Positions 10,772 to 20,586 of a DNA stretch of 60,000 nt are shown in pieces (the stretch's first letter is position 1; each line of letters starts with the position of its first letter). The stretch comes from Rhizobium etli CFN 42 (GTDB lineage: Bacteria > Pseudomonadota > Alphaproteobacteria > Rhizobiales > Rhizobiaceae): positions 1 to 60,000 of the forward strand of contig NC_007761.1 of assembly GCF_000092045.1 (NCBI RefSeq). The letters run 5' to 3'. A model generated the notes under the pieces. The model was not told the DNA's origin, made no database searches, and saw only the letters and a list, made by a program, of their open reading frames with translations. Position numbers and translations under genes: made by a program.

Positions 10772-11371
10772 TCAGTCGGCGACGAAACGGCCGTTAAAGG
10801 CGAGCTCTGAGAGCGGCTTGCGCTGGCTCGGGAATTCTCGCGCCTGATAGCGTTCCGAAAGGACGCTCTTATCGGCCAGACGACCGACGGCCACACCGGC
10901 TTCGACCCGGTACCCCTCCGGAATATCGAAGGTCTTCCTGATCTCCTCATGTTTGATGCCGCCCATGCCATGGGCATAGAAGCCGGAAAGGCGCGCTTGC
11001 AGCGCCAGGTATCCCCAGGCTGCACCGGCATCGAAGGAATGGGTGTAACTCGGCTTTTCCTCGCCGGATCCGGCAACGCCAGTGAAGCTGCGTGACACGA
11101 CGAAGATCAGCGCCGATGCGTTCTTCGCCCATTCCTGATTGGCATCGACGAGCAGTGCGACGAATTTCTCCCAGTGCTCCGAGCCTTTGAGGGCATAGAT
11201 GAATCGCCAGGGCTGCTGGTTGGAAGAGGACGGCGCCCAATGGGCGGCTTCGAGCAGGCTGAGCAGCTCTGCCGCCTCGATGATCTCGCCGGTAAAGGCG
11301 CGGGGCGACCAGCGATCGAGAAACATCGGATCGATCGGATATTGGGATTCGCGATTATTGCTCTTCGTCAT
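10772..11371 (-). CDS. Nitroreductase-family flavoprotein
   Basis: FMN-dependent NAD(P)H oxidoreductase of the nitroreductase superfamily. FMN-binding pattern FLDRWSPRAFTG near the N-terminus, then AAHWAPSSSNQQPWRFIYA, and a C-terminal GYRVEAGVAVGRL segment. 199 residues, normal length. Natural substrate is not predictable from sequence. It lies 36 bp downstream of the DUF2218 gene on the same strand and is convergent with gyrB. Confidence 0.9.
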   Translation of the reverse strand: MTKSNNRESQYPIDPMFLDRWSPRAFTGEIIEAAELLSLLEAAHWAPSSSNQQPWRFIYALKGSEHWEKFVALLVDANQEWAKNASALIFVVSRSFTGVAGSGEEKPSYTHSFDAGAAWGYLALQARLSGFYAHGMGGIKHEEIRKTFDIPEGYRVEAGVAVGRLADKSVLSERYQAREFPSQRKPLSELAFNGRFVAD

Positions 11372-11407
11372 GCTTGTTCCGGGAGTTGGGGCAAGAAATC
11401 GGTGGAA

Positions 11408-11692
11408 TTAATCGGTCCAGGCCATATCGAGTTCCTCGCGAAAGGCGAAGCGCTTCAGGTGATCGTCGATGACGCCCTGCATCCTTGCCTGCTGCGCGGG
11501 GTCGGTGACGGATAACGTCATGGTCAGGCACGCATCATCGGCGGCAAAGGTCACTTCGGCCGCATCGCTGAACGGCACACGGCCCTTGTGCGAATCGAAA
11601 TCGACGCTGAACTTGTGGCTCCAGTGTTTGCAGAGCTGCTGCAGATACCGGCTTGCATGCTCGGTGCGCACGACGGCCTTGGAGAGGTGCAT
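11408..11692 (-). CDS. DUF2218 family protein
   Basis: Small conserved protein of unknown function, 94 residues, containing the family pattern RTEHASRYLQQLCKHWSHKF at the N-terminus and two beta-rich segments. The ATG at 11692 is supported by a GGAG six bases upstream; an upstream extension to 11755 has no support. DUF2218 proteins often sit beside siderophore or iron-related genes in other bacteria, but no such gene is seen here; its neighbour is a nitroreductase. Function is not assigned. Confidence 0.82.
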   Translation of the reverse strand: MHLSKAVVRTEHASRYLQQLCKHWSHKFSVDFDSHKGRVPFSDAAEVTFAADDACLTMTLSVTDPAQQARMQGVIDDHLKRFAFREELDMAWTD

Positions 11693-11865
11693 ATCGAACT
11701 CCATCTCATCTCGGACTGCAGCGAAGTCATATTTCCTGCTTCGCGGTCTTGGCAAGCGCAGCGTCGTCGCAGTTTGAGTGCACAGACTGTCTCCATAAAA
11801 GCGGTCTCACGCGCGCGTCGAAGCAGGCTAATAACTGCCTCGATAACACGATCGGAGAGTTGCGC

Positions 11866-12819
11866 ATGCTGGTGAATGGAAAATGGACGGAAGACTGGCA
11901 GCCCGTTCAGGCAAAGGATGAAAAAGGCGGCTTCGTCAGGCAGGTTTCGAGTTTCCGCAACTGGGTGACGCCGTAGGGCGACGCCGGGCCGACGGGCGAG
12001 GGCGGTTTCAAAGCCGGTGCCGGCCGTTACCATCTCTATGTCTCCTATATCTGCCCCTGGGCCTCGCGCACTCTGATCGGCCGCAAGCTCAAGGGCTTGG
12101 AGGACGTCATTTCCGTTTCCGTCGTCGAGCCGGTGCTGGCAAAGCAGGGCTGGCGCTTCGGCGATTATCCCGGCGCGACCCCAGATCATGTCAACGGCAC
12201 GACCTATATGCATGAAATCTATACGAGGGCAGCGCCTGACTTCACCGGCCGCGCCACCGTGCCGGTCCTCTGGGACAAGCAGAGAAACACCATCGTCAAC
12301 AATGAATCCGCCGATATCCTGCGCATGCTGAACAGCGGCTTCGGCGATCTGGCGAAAAATCCGATCGATCTCTATCCCGCTGAGAAACGCGCCGAGATCG
12401 ATGCTTTCAACGACCGGATCTATCCCGCGTTGAACAACGGCGTCTACCGCGCCGGTTTCGCCACCACCCAGATCGCTTACGAAGAAGCCTTCGCCGATGT
12501 CTTCTCCTGCCTCGATTGGCTCGAGCCTCAGTTCGAAAGCCGGCCTTTTCTGTTTGCCGGTCATCCCACCGAAAGCGATATCCGCCTTTTCGTGACGCTG
12601 GTGCGCTTCGATGCCGCCTATCACGGCATTTTCAAATGCAATCTGCGCCGGCTTTCGGATTACGCCAACCTGCGCGCCTTCTGCCGGCGCATGCTGGATT
12701 GGCCGGGCATCGCCGAAACGGTGAATTTCGACCACATCAAGCGTGGCTACTACTCGGTCGAAAGCCTCAACCCGACAAAAATCGTTCCTGCCGGTCCGGA
12801 GCTCTTCGAAATTTTATAG
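11866..12819 (+). pseudogene. yqjG: Glutathionyl-hydroquinone reductase (ECM4/YqjG-type GST) gene with an in-frame TAG
   Basis: The reading frame would encode 317 residues of an omega-like glutathione transferase that removes glutathione from glutathionyl-hydroquinones. Codon 37 is TAG (11974-11976), within the highly conserved segment WVTP-x-G...GPTGEGGFK. The frame is otherwise intact on both sides. The catalytic Cys (in SYICPWASR, TGC at 12052-12054) lies after the stop, and there is no ATG, GTG or TTG in frame between the stop and that Cys, so a re-initiated product (e.g. from ATG 12097) would lack the active site. Either a recent nonsense mutation, a sequencing error, or readthrough. Domains after the stop: thioredoxin-like part, then an all-helical C-terminal GST domain. 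Confidence 0.85.
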
Positions 12820-12912
12820 GAGGGCGTACCGCTTCCGGGCAAAGCCGTAATGACACCGATGAATAATTCGTTCATAGGTGGCTGGACGTTCGTTTTGATG
12901 AGGAGGCATTCC

Positions 12913-13755
12913 ATGAAGCTGATGCGTGTTGGCGAAGCAGGTCGTGAAAAACCGGCGCTTCTCGATGCCGATGGCAAGATTCGCGATCTTTCGGCGCATG
13001 TCTCCGATATCGCCGGCGAGGCAATCTCGCCGGCCGGTCTTGCGAGGATAGCGGCGCTCGATCCGAAGACCCTTCCAGAGCTCGCGCCCGGCCGGATCGG
13101 CGCCTGCGTCGCCGGCACGGGCAAATTCATCTGCATCGGCCTCAATTTTTCCGACCATGCCGCCGAAACGGGCGCCACCGTGCCGCCCGAGCCGGTGATC
13201 TTCATGAAAGCGACCTCGGCTATATCAGGTCCGAACGACACCGTTCTCATCCCGCGCGGCTCGGAAAAGACCGACTGGGAAGTCGAACTCGGCGTCGTCA
13301 TCGGCAAGACTGCAAAATATGTCAGCGAAGCCGAGGCGCTCGACTACGTCGCCGGCTACTGCGTGTCGCACGACGTCTCCGAACGCGCCTTTCAGACGGA
13401 GCGCGCCGGCCAGTGGACCAAGGGCAAGTCCTGCGACACCTTCGGGCCGATCGGCCCGTGGCTCGTCACCAAGGACGAGATCGCCGATCCGCAGAACCTT
13501 GCCATGTGGCTGAAGGTCAACGGCCAGACGATGCAGAACGGCTCTTCCAGGACCATGGTTTATGGCGTCGCCCACATCGTTGCCTATCTCAGCCAGTTCA
13601 TGTCGCTGCATCCAGGCGACGTCATCTCGACTGGAACGCCTCCCGGCGTCGGCATGGGCATGAAGCCGCCGCGTTTCTTGAGAGATGGCGACGTCGTCGA
13701 GCTCGGCATCGAAGGTCTTGGCAGCCAGAAGCAGAGCTTCGTCGCGGATCGTTAA
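12913..13755 (+). CDS. Fumarylacetoacetate hydrolase family protein
   Basis: FAH-superfamily enzyme, probably hydrolysing or decarboxylating a 2-keto acid-type substrate (relatives include ureidoglycolate lyase-like and 2-hydroxyhepta-2,4-diene-1,7-dioate isomerase-type proteins). The catalytic domain starts near residue 70 with ICIGLNFSDHAAETG, the metal ligand cluster is in DWEVELGVVIG, and SHDVSERAFQ, GKSCDTFGPIGPW and STGTPPGVGMG follow. The ATG at 12913 has a perfect AGGAGG seven bases upstream; 280 residues. It lies about 90 bp after the broken GST gene. Exact substrate cannot be told from sequence. Confidence 0.9.
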   Translation: MKLMRVGEAGREKPALLDADGKIRDLSAHVSDIAGEAISPAGLARIAALDPKTLPELAPGRIGACVAGTGKFICIGLNFSDHAAETGATVPPEPVIFMKATSAISGPNDTVLIPRGSEKTDWEVELGVVIGKTAKYVSEAEALDYVAGYCVSHDVSERAFQTERAGQWTKGKSCDTFGPIGPWLVTKDEIADPQNLAMWLKVNGQTMQNGSSRTMVYGVAHIVAYLSQFMSLHPGDVISTGTPPGVGMGMKPPRFLRDGDVVELGIEGLGSQKQSFVADR

Positions 13756-13958
13756 CGACGCTACCTCAGGTGAACCTTAAGCTGTCAGTTCTACGGTGAT
13801 GCCTAGGGATCAACACTCTGGCATTTCCTGTGCAGCTTTGGTGCGTTCATGTTGCTGTGCAACAAAAACCTGTTAGTCTGCGTTAGGGCCAGCGTGCGGA
13901 AAGATTGGATGTCTATCAGTCGGCGTCATCTTTTCGATGGAGAAAGGTGGCGCCTCTT

Positions 13959-15236
13959 ATGTTTTATCAGCTTTATGAATTGAACCATGCCGCCATGGCG
14001 CCGTTTCGCGCCGCGGCTGACATCATGCGATTTGCCTATGCCAATCCGCTGAATCCATTTTCCAATACGCCGTTTGGCCGGACAATGGCGGCAAGCCTCG
14101 AAATGTTTGAGCGCACCACACGCCGCTACGGAAAGCCGGAATTCGGTTTGAAGCAGACGTCGATCGGCGATCAGACAGTTTCGGTTCGCGAAGAGATCGT
14201 CTGGTCGCGATCCTTTTGCAACCTTCTGCATTTTGCCCGCAATGTTCCGCCCGGCCGCGCCGCCGATCCGCGCATCCTGATCGTCGCGCCGATGTCCGGC
14301 CATTATGCGACGCTGCTGCGCGGCACGGTTGAGGCGTTGCTGCCAAGCGCCGATGTCTACATCACCGACTGGATCGACGCCCGCATGGTGCCGATGACGG
14401 AAGGCACCTTCGATTTCGACGATTACGTCGACTATGTTATCGAGATGCTGCATTTCCTCGGTCACGACACCCATGTGATCGCCGTCTGTCAGCCGTCGGT
14501 GCCGGTGCTGGTCGCAGCCGCGGTGATGGAGGAGGCCCAGGATCCGCTTTCGCCGTCATCGATGACGCTGATGGGCGGCCCGATCGACACGCGCATCAAC
14601 CCGACGGCGGTCAACAAGCTCGCCCATGAGCGGTCGCTGCAGTGGTTTTCCGATAATGTGATCATGAACGTGCCCTGGCCGCAGCCGGGCTTCATGCGGC
14701 CTGTCTATCCGGGTTTCCTGCAGTTGTCGGGCTTCATGTCGATGAACCTCGACCGGCACGTCGTCGCCCACAAGGAGTTCTTCATGCATCTCGTGAAGAA
14801 CGACGGCGAACCGGAAAAACATCGCGATTTCTACGACGAATATCTCGCCGTCATGGATCTGACCGCCGAGTTCTATCTGCAGACGGTGGAACAGGTCTTC
14901 ATGAAGCATTCGCTGCCGAAGGGCGAATTGATGCACCGCGGCAAGCGCGTCGATCCGGCGGCGATCCGCAACGTCGCGCTCCTGACCGTCGAGGGCGAGA
15001 ATGACGACATTTCAGGGGTCGGCCAGACCAGGGCGGCGCAGACCATCTGCGTCAACATCCCCGAAGATATGCGCATGCACTATCTCCAGCCGGATGTCGG
15101 CCACTACGGCGTTTTCAACGGCTCGCGATTCCGTCGCGAGATCGCGCCGCGCATCGTCAATTTCGTCCGCCAGCATTCTCGCGCCGCCGTCAAACGCCCC
15201 GTGCAGCGTGTCATCAAGGGCGGACGGACAGCGTGA
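13959..15236 (+). CDS. phaZ: Intracellular poly(3-hydroxybutyrate) depolymerase
   Basis: Breaks down stored PHB granules to hydroxybutyrate. The protein begins MFYQLYELNHA, the usual start of rhizobial PhaZ, and has the alpha/beta-hydrolase core with a Cys nucleophile in HVIAVCQPSVPVL (instead of the GxSxG Ser of extracellular enzymes), a later ENDDISGVGQT segment with the acid residue and a C-terminal DVGHYGVFNGSRF with the catalytic His. 425 residues, normal length. Upstream 200 bp (13756-13958) contain no gene. PHB turnover is central to rhizobial carbon storage. Confidence 0.93.
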   Translation: MFYQLYELNHAAMAPFRAAADIMRFAYANPLNPFSNTPFGRTMAASLEMFERTTRRYGKPEFGLKQTSIGDQTVSVREEIVWSRSFCNLLHFARNVPPGRAADPRILIVAPMSGHYATLLRGTVEALLPSADVYITDWIDARMVPMTEGTFDFDDYVDYVIEMLHFLGHDTHVIAVCQPSVPVLVAAAVMEEAQDPLSPSSMTLMGGPIDTRINPTAVNKLAHERSLQWFSDNVIMNVPWPQPGFMRPVYPGFLQLSGFMSMNLDRHVVAHKEFFMHLVKNDGEPEKHRDFYDEYLAVMDLTAEFYLQTVEQVFMKHSLPKGELMHRGKRVDPAAIRNVALLTVEGENDDISGVGQTRAAQTICVNIPEDMRMHYLQPDVGHYGVFNGSRFRREIAPRIVNFVRQHSRAAVKRPVQRVIKGGRTA

Positions 15237-15380
15237 TTCAGTGACGTCTGAATTAGCAACGCCGATTCAAGGCTTTGTCCGATTTCGCCGGCGATCGTCT
15301 TGAAGGCGGTTCTTGCGGTTACCACATCGATTTCCAGCGTTCGGCATCTTGCCGGGCGCCGAAAGCGAGGATACCGCACG

Positions 15381-15815
15381 ATGAACCAGTCAGCATTGCT
15401 TCGACCGGATTGGACTCCGGCTACCATTGCCCTGATGATTCTCGGCTTCATGGTTTTCTGGCCTCTGGGTCTGGCCATGCTTGCCTATATCATCTTCGGC
15501 GATCGTCTGCGCGGCTTCAAGCGCGACGTTAATCAGGCGACCGATGGTTTCTTTGCCTCCTGCCGCCGTTCGCATGGCCGTCACCGCCCGCATTTCTCGA
15601 CCGGAAATGTCGCCTTCGACGACTGGCGTAAGGCCGAGCTCGACCGGATCGAGGAAGAGCGCCGCAGGCTCGACCAAATGCGCGAGGAATTCGACGAATA
15701 TCTCCGTGAACTCCGCCGCGCCAAGGACCAGGAAGAGTTCGATCGCTTCATGCGTGATCGCAAGAACGCCAAGCGTGACGATAACGGCCCGGTCGCGGAG
15801 TTCCAGACGCCGTGA
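15381..15815 (+). CDS. DUF2852 membrane protein
   Basis: Small protein of unknown function, 144 residues. One long hydrophobic segment at about residues 13-36 (ALMILGFMVFWPLGLAMLAYII) is followed by a basic stretch and a long charged, probably coiled-coil helix (DDWRKAELDRIEEERRRLDQ ... EEFDRFMRDRKNAK, about 78-135). The ATG at 15381 is chosen because conserved sequence begins there. It is 145 bp downstream of phaZ; a functional link is not evident. The family is common in Rhizobiales. Confidence 0.85.
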   Translation: MNQSALLRPDWTPATIALMILGFMVFWPLGLAMLAYIIFGDRLRGFKRDVNQATDGFFASCRRSHGRHRPHFSTGNVAFDDWRKAELDRIEEERRRLDQMREEFDEYLRELRRAKDQEEFDRFMRDRKNAKRDDNGPVAEFQTP

Positions 15816-15817
15816 AG

Positions 15818-15922
15818 GCTTAAAGTATGTCGCGCAAAAAAGCGGTTTTGCGGCAACGACATGCGTAAACGAAGACCTGAAGCGCAAGGAGCGAATCTGG
15901 AAGATCGCGACGCGCTTTCGGC
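15818..15922. repeat. RIME-like rhizobial intergenic mosaic element
   Basis: Non-coding stretch after the DUF2852 gene with internal inverted repeats (CGCAAAA / TTTTGCG around 15834-15852, and AGCGC / GCGCT outer arms). Its wording (AAAGTATGTCGCGCAAAA, GGCAACGACATGCGTAAA, then GATCGCGACGCGCTTT) resembles the RIME1 family I recall from many intergenic regions of Rhizobium genomes. Only one copy is in this window. Recognition is from memory, so family name is tentative. Confidence 0.55.
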
Positions 15923-15935
15923 GATGAAATCATGG

Positions 15936-15961
15936 CCGGCATCTCACCGATGCCGGTTTTT
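15936..15961 (+). terminator. Rho-independent terminator
   Basis: CCGGCATC (15936-15943), loop TCACC, GATGCCGG (15949-15956), followed by five T's. Located after the repeat element and 60 bp before the metallohydrolase gene; it probably ends the phaZ/DUF2852 transcript. Confidence 0.8.
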
Positions 15962-16021
15962 CCATGTCTGCCTGCCGCGCAAATCGTTTAGATTCACCGG
16001 CGAATCGTATAGAAAACCCCC

Positions 16022-16780
16022 ATGTTTCCGCTTCTGAAGACACGGCCAAAGGTGCGAAAGCCAGCTCCGCCCGAAACGCGGACGCTCGATGTCGCCGGCC
16101 GGCTCATGCCGCTGACCATTAAGCAGCACGATCAGGCAACCCGTATCACCCTTCGCATCGAGCCGGGCGGGCGGGCCTTGAGGATGACGGTGCCGAGAGG
16201 TCTTGCGGCGCGTGAGGTCAATGCTTTCCTCGATCGGCACCAGGGATGGCTGCTCACCAAGCTTGCCAAGTTTTCGACCGATACGGGCTTGAGCGACGGC
16301 GGCAAGATCCTCCTGCGCGGCGTTTCCCATCGCATCGAGCACACGGGCAGCCTGCGCGGCTTGACGGAGGTGGTCTCTTTGGATGGCACCCCTGTGCTGC
16401 GCGTCAGTGGCCTGCCTGAACATGTCGGAAGGCGCATCGCGGCCTTCCTCAAGAAAGAGGCCCGCGCCGATCTGGAAAGACTGGCGGCGATGCACGCGGC
16501 AACGATCCGGGCGCCGATCCGCTCGATCTCGATGAAGGATACCCGCAGCCGCTGGGGCTCCTGCTCGTCGGAGGGAAACTTAAGTTTCTCCTGGCGCATC
16601 GTCATGGCGCCGCCTTCGGTGATCGACTATCTTGCCGCTCATGAGGTCGCCCATCTCAAGGAGATGAACCACGGGCCGCGCTTCTGGGCGCTGTGCAAGA
16701 AGCTTTGCCCCGGTATGGAGGAAGCGAAATCTTGGCTGAAGCGGCACGGCAGTCAGCTGCACGCCATCGATTTCGACTGA
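16022..16780 (+). CDS. YgjP/SprT-type zinc metallohydrolase (M48-like, DUF45)
   Basis: Putative zinc peptidase of the YgjP family. The zinc site is HEVAHLKEMNHGPRFW near the C-terminus (about residues 205-220: HExxH plus a third ligand in NHGPRFW), preceded by the family motif TRSRWGSCSSEGNLSFSW. 252 residues. The first 30 residues are basic, with no signal peptide, so a cytosolic location is likely. Stands alone between a terminator and the trp operon. Natural substrate unknown; E. coli YgjP has been linked to nucleotide hydrolysis rather than proteolysis, so the activity should be left open. Confidence 0.88.
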   Translation: MFPLLKTRPKVRKPAPPETRTLDVAGRLMPLTIKQHDQATRITLRIEPGGRALRMTVPRGLAAREVNAFLDRHQGWLLTKLAKFSTDTGLSDGGKILLRGVSHRIEHTGSLRGLTEVVSLDGTPVLRVSGLPEHVGRRIAAFLKKEARADLERLAAMHAATIRAPIRSISMKDTRSRWGSCSSEGNLSFSWRIVMAPPSVIDYLAAHEVAHLKEMNHGPRFWALCKKLCPGMEEAKSWLKRHGSQLHAIDFD

Positions 16781-16855
16781 TCGAAGCTCGCCCTAAATGC
16801 AGCGTTCCATGCAAATTGGCTCGACTCTTGCTGCTTTTCGTGTCACTTCGCTGCC

Positions 16856-17524
16856 ATGAAACCGGATATTAAAATCTGTGGCTTGAAGACGCCCGAAGCG
16901 ATCGATCGTGCGCTGAAACGCGGCGCGACCCATATCGGGTTTATCTTCTTCGAAAAGAGCCCGCGTTACATCGAGCCGGACTTGGCGGCAAAACTTGCCG
17001 AACCTGCCCGCGGTAAGGCGAAGATCGTCGCTGTCGTCGTCGATCCCACAAATGACGAGCTGGATGAGATCGTCTCGCTGTTGAAGCCGGATATTCTGCA
17101 GCTCCACGGCAATGAGAGCCCCGAACATGTGCTGACCATCAAGGCGCTCTATGGTCTGCCTGTCATGAAGGTCTTTTCGGTGCGCACCGCCGACGATCTG
17201 AAACGGGTCGAGGCCTATATCGGCATTGCCGACCGTTTCCTCTTCGATGCGAAAGCGCCGAAAGGTTCGGAACTGCCTGGCGGCAACGGCATTTCCTTCG
17301 ACTGGAGCCTTCTCAGCTGGCTCGACGGCAGCATCGACTACATGCTGTCCGGCGGACTGAACAAGAACAATGTCGCGGATGCGCTTGTGAAGACCAGGGC
17401 GCGTGGTATCGACGTCTCCTCGGGTGTCGAAACCGAGCCTGGCGTCAAAAGCGTCGCAATGATCGATGAATTTTTCGATGCGGTCGAAACGGCGGATGCG
17501 CCTGTCATGGCCCCAGGGAGTTGA
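16856..17524 (+). CDS. trpF: Phosphoribosylanthranilate isomerase
   Basis: Third step of tryptophan synthesis, Amadori rearrangement of phosphoribosylanthranilate, (beta/alpha)8 barrel. The N-terminus [11 protein letters not shown] carries the catalytic Cys, [17 protein letters not shown] follows, and [10 protein letters not shown] and the phosphate-binding [11 protein letters not shown] are present. 222 residues. It starts trpF-trpB-trpA-accD-folC; the trpB start lies three bases past its stop. A separate trpF unlinked from trpC/E is usual for rhizobia. No leader peptide or attenuator was seen in the 75 bp upstream. Confidence 0.95.
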   Translation: MKPDIKICGLKTPEAIDRALKRGATHIGFIFFEKSPRYIEPDLAAKLAEPARGKAKIVAVVVDPTNDELDEIVSLLKPDILQLHGNESPEHVLTIKALYGLPVMKVFSVRTADDLKRVEAYIGIADRFLFDAKAPKGSELPGGNGISFDWSLLSWLDGSIDYMLSGGLNKNNVADALVKTRARGIDVSSGVETEPGVKSVAMIDEFFDAVETADAPVMAPGS

Positions 17525-17526
17525 GA

Positions 17527-18747
17527 GTGAACGAAACGCCTAAACCGAATTCCTTCCGTTCCGGACCTGACGAAGATGGTCGTTTCGGCATCTACGGCGG
17601 TCGTTTCGTTGCCGAAACGTTGATGCCGCTGATTCTCGATCTGCAGGACGAATGGAACAAGGCGAAGAGCGATCCGGCCTTCCAGGCGGAATTGAAGCAT
17701 CTCGGCGCGCACTATATCGGCCGGCCGAGCCCGCTTTATTTTGCTGAACGGCTGACGGCCGAACTCGGCGGCGCGAAGATCTATTTCAAGCGCGAGGAGC
17801 TGAACCACACCGGCTCGCACAAGATCAACAATTGCATCGGCCAGATCCTGCTCGCCAAGCGCATGGGCAAGACGCGGATCATCGCCGAGACCGGCGCCGG
17901 CCAGCATGGCGTCGCCTCCGCAACCGTCGCCGCCCGCTTCGGCCTTCCCTGCGTGGTCTACATGGGCGCGACCGATGTCGAGCGGCAGGCGCCGAACGTT
18001 TTCCGCATGAAGCTGCTCGGCGCCGAAGTCAAACCGGTGACGGCAGGTAGCGGCACGCTGAAGGACGCCATGAACGAGGCGCTCCGCGACTGGGTCACCA
18101 ATGTCGAGGATACCTATTACTTGATCGGCACGGCGGCCGGCCCGCATCCCTATCCGGAGATGGTCCGCGATTTCCAGTCGGTGATCGGCGCGGAAGCGAA
18201 AGAGCAGATGCTGGCCGCCGAAGGCCGCCTGCCGGATCTCGTCGTCGCTGCCGTCGGCGGCGGATCGAATGCGATCGGCATCTTCCACCCCTTCCTCGAC
18301 GATTCCTCGGTGAAGATCGTCGGCGTCGAAGCCGGCGGCAAGGGCCTGCAGGGCGACGAACATTGCGCCTCGATCACCGCCGGGTCCCCTGGCGTTCTGC
18401 ACGGCAACCGCACCTACCTGCTGCAGGATGGCGACGGCCAGATCAAGGAAGGCCATTCCATTTCGGCCGGTCTCGATTATCCCGGCATCGGTCCCGAACA
18501 TTCCTGGCTGAGCGATATCGGCCGCGTCGACTACGTGCCGATCATGGACCACGAGGCGCTCGAGGCTTTCCAGACCCTGACCCGCCTCGAAGGCATCATT
18601 CCGGCGCTTGAGGCCGCGCATGCGATCGCCGAGGTCATCAAGCGCGCGCCGAAGATGGGCAAGGACGAGATCATCCTGATGAACCTCTCCGGCCGCGGCG
18701 ACAAGGATATCTTCACCGTCGGCAAGATTCTGGGAATGGGACTGTAA
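17527..18747 (+). CDS. trpB: Tryptophan synthase beta subunit
   Basis: PLP-dependent condensation of indole and serine. The PLP lysine is in HTGSHKINN, the gateway sequence [10 protein letters not shown] is near the N-terminus, [13 protein letters not shown] follows, and the Gly-rich phosphate loop is in VGGGSNAIG. The GTG at 17527 is supported by GGGAG seven bases upstream and gives 406 residues, the usual length; the TTG at 17521 is less likely. Acts as an alpha2beta2 complex with TrpA, whose gene follows after 3 bp. Confidence 0.97.
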   Translation: MNETPKPNSFRSGPDEDGRFGIYGGRFVAETLMPLILDLQDEWNKAKSDPAFQAELKHLGAHYIGRPSPLYFAERLTAELGGAKIYFKREELNHTGSHKINNCIGQILLAKRMGKTRIIAETGAGQHGVASATVAARFGLPCVVYMGATDVERQAPNVFRMKLLGAEVKPVTAGSGTLKDAMNEALRDWVTNVEDTYYLIGTAAGPHPYPEMVRDFQSVIGAEAKEQMLAAEGRLPDLVVAAVGGGSNAIGIFHPFLDDSSVKIVGVEAGGKGLQGDEHCASITAGSPGVLHGNRTYLLQDGDGQIKEGHSISAGLDYPGIGPEHSWLSDIGRVDYVPIMDHEALEAFQTLTRLEGIIPALEAAHAIAEVIKRAPKMGKDEIILMNLSGRGDKDIFTVGKILGMGL

Positions 18748-18750
18748 GAC

Positions 18751-19590
18751 ATGACCGCACGCATGGACAAACGCTTTGCCGAGCTGAAGGCCGAGGGCCG
18801 TCCGGCGCTTGTGACCTATTTCATGGGCGGCGATCCTGACTACGATACCTCTCTCGGCATCATGAAGGCGCTGCCTGAAGCAGGTTCCGACATCATCGAG
18901 CTCGGCATGCCCTTTTCCGATCCGATGGCCGACGGCCCGGCGATCCAGCTGGCCGGTCAGCGGGCGTTGAAAGGCGGCCAGACGCTGAAGAAGACGCTGC
19001 AGCTGGCGGCTGATTTCCGCAAGACCAACGATTTAACGCCGATCGTGATGATGGGCTATTACAATCCGATCTATATCTACGGCGTCGAAAAGTTCCTCGA
19101 TGATGCACTCGCCGCCGGCATCGACGGCCTGATCGTCGTCGACCTGCCGCCGGAGATGGACGACGAACTCTGCATTCCGGCGATCCGCAAGGGCATCAAC
19201 TTCATCCGCCTGGCGACGCCGACCACCGACGAAAAGCGCCTGCCCACCGTGTTGAAAAACACCTCCGGCTTCGTCTACTACGTGTCGATGAACGGCATTA
19301 CCGGCTCGGCACTGCCCGATCCGTCGCTGGTTTCGGGCGCCGTCCAGCGTATCAAGCAGCATACGGAGCTGCCCGTTTGCGTCGGTTTCGGCGTCAAGAC
19401 GGCGGAGCACGCGAAGGTCATTGGCGGCTCTGCCGACGGCGTCGTCGTCGGCACCGCCATCGTCAATCAGGTCGCAACAAGCTTGACGAAAGACGGAAAG
19501 GCGACGCCCGACACGGTTCAGGCGGTCGCAACGCTGGTGCGCGGCCTCTCATCGGGAGCACGTTCGGCGCGCCTTGTTGCTGCCGAATAG
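18751..19590 (+). CDS. trpA: Tryptophan synthase alpha subunit
   Basis: Cleaves indole-3-glycerol phosphate to indole, which is channelled to TrpB. The catalytic Glu is in [17 protein letters not shown] and the Asp in the following barrel strand region ([13 protein letters not shown]); phosphate-binding [11 protein letters not shown] and GVVVGTAIV are near the C-terminus. 279 residues, normal. Follows trpB closely, 40 bp before accD. Confidence 0.97.
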   Translation: MTARMDKRFAELKAEGRPALVTYFMGGDPDYDTSLGIMKALPEAGSDIIELGMPFSDPMADGPAIQLAGQRALKGGQTLKKTLQLAADFRKTNDLTPIVMMGYYNPIYIYGVEKFLDDALAAGIDGLIVVDLPPEMDDELCIPAIRKGINFIRLATPTTDEKRLPTVLKNTSGFVYYVSMNGITGSALPDPSLVSGAVQRIKQHTELPVCVGFGVKTAEHAKVIGGSADGVVVGTAIVNQVATSLTKDGKATPDTVQAVATLVRGLSSGARSARLVAAE

Positions 19591-19629
19591 TTTGCCCACA
19601 TTGGCACTAGTCACTTAGGAGAATTCGAG

Positions 19630-20535
19630 TTGAACTGGATCACCAACTACGTTCGCCCGCGGATCAATTCCATGCTGGGCCGTCGCGAAGTGCCGGAGAA
19701 CCTCTGGATCAAGTGCCCGGAAACGGGCGAGATGGTCTTCCATAAGGACCTGGAATCCAACAAATGGGTCATTCCGGCATCCGGTTATCACATGAAGATG
19801 CCGGCCAAGGCGCGCCTTGCCGATCTTTTCGACAACGGCGAGTATGAGTCGCTGCCGCAGCCGAAGGTCGCCCAGGACCCGTTGAAGTTCCGCGATTCGA
19901 AGAAATATAGCGATCGTCTGCGTGACAGCCGCCTGAAGACCGAACAGGAGGACACGATCCTCGCCGGCCTCGGAAAGGTGCAGGGTCTGAAACTCGTTGC
20001 CGTCGTGCACGAATTCAACTTCATCGGCGGTTCGCTCGGCATCGCCGCCGGCGAGGCGATCGTCAAGGCTTTTGAACGTGCGACGTCGGAAAAATGCCCG
20101 CTGGTGATGTTCCCAGCCTCCGGCGGTGCGCGCATGCAGGAAGGCATTCTCTCGCTGATGCAGCTGCCGCGCACGACCGTTGCCGTCGATCTGCTCAAGG
20201 AATCCGGCCAACCCTATGTCGTCGTGCTGACCAACCCGACGACGGGTGGTGTGACGGCCTCCTACGCCATGCTCGGCGATATTCACCTGGCCGAGCCCGG
20301 CGCCGAAATCGGTTTTGCCGGCAAGCGGGTGATCGAGCAGACGCTGCGTGAAAAGCTGCCGGAAGGCTTCCAGACCTCCGAATATCTGCTGGAACATGGT
20401 ATGGTCGACATGGTGGTCAAACGTCACGACATTCCGGAAACGCTGGCGCGGGTCCTGAAAATTCTAACGAAAAAGCCCGTGTCGGCAGCCAACGACGTGA
20501 CTCGTGGAGCGATCGCCTTGGCGGCGAGCGCCTGA
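19630..20535 (+). CDS. accD: Acetyl-CoA carboxylase carboxyltransferase beta subunit
   Basis: Beta half of the carboxyltransferase that makes malonyl-CoA for fatty acid synthesis, working with AccA. The crotonase-like core shows [40 protein letters not shown] and [16 protein letters not shown]. Start is TTG at 19630, with AGGAG eight bases upstream and the conserved [13 protein letters not shown]. 301 residues. The N-terminal zinc ribbon is degenerate: only one Cys (Cys29) remains where E. coli AccD has four (see findings). Placement between trpA and folC is typical for rhizobia. Confidence 0.96.
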   Translation: MNWITNYVRPRINSMLGRREVPENLWIKCPETGEMVFHKDLESNKWVIPASGYHMKMPAKARLADLFDNGEYESLPQPKVAQDPLKFRDSKKYSDRLRDSRLKTEQEDTILAGLGKVQGLKLVAVVHEFNFIGGSLGIAAGEAIVKAFERATSEKCPLVMFPASGGARMQEGILSLMQLPRTTVAVDLLKESGQPYVVVLTNPTTGGVTASYAMLGDIHLAEPGAEIGFAGKRVIEQTLREKLPEGFQTSEYLLEHGMVDMVVKRHDIPETLARVLKILTKKPVSAANDVTRGAIALAASA

Positions 20536-20586
20536 TATCAGGCAAACAGGCGGGGTGCCGAATTGATACCCAGAGGCCAAACCGCG

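Noticed and set aside
12097..12819. Independent 240-residue protein starting at ATG 12097
   Set aside because: It is the downstream part of the broken GST frame and lacks the catalytic Cys.
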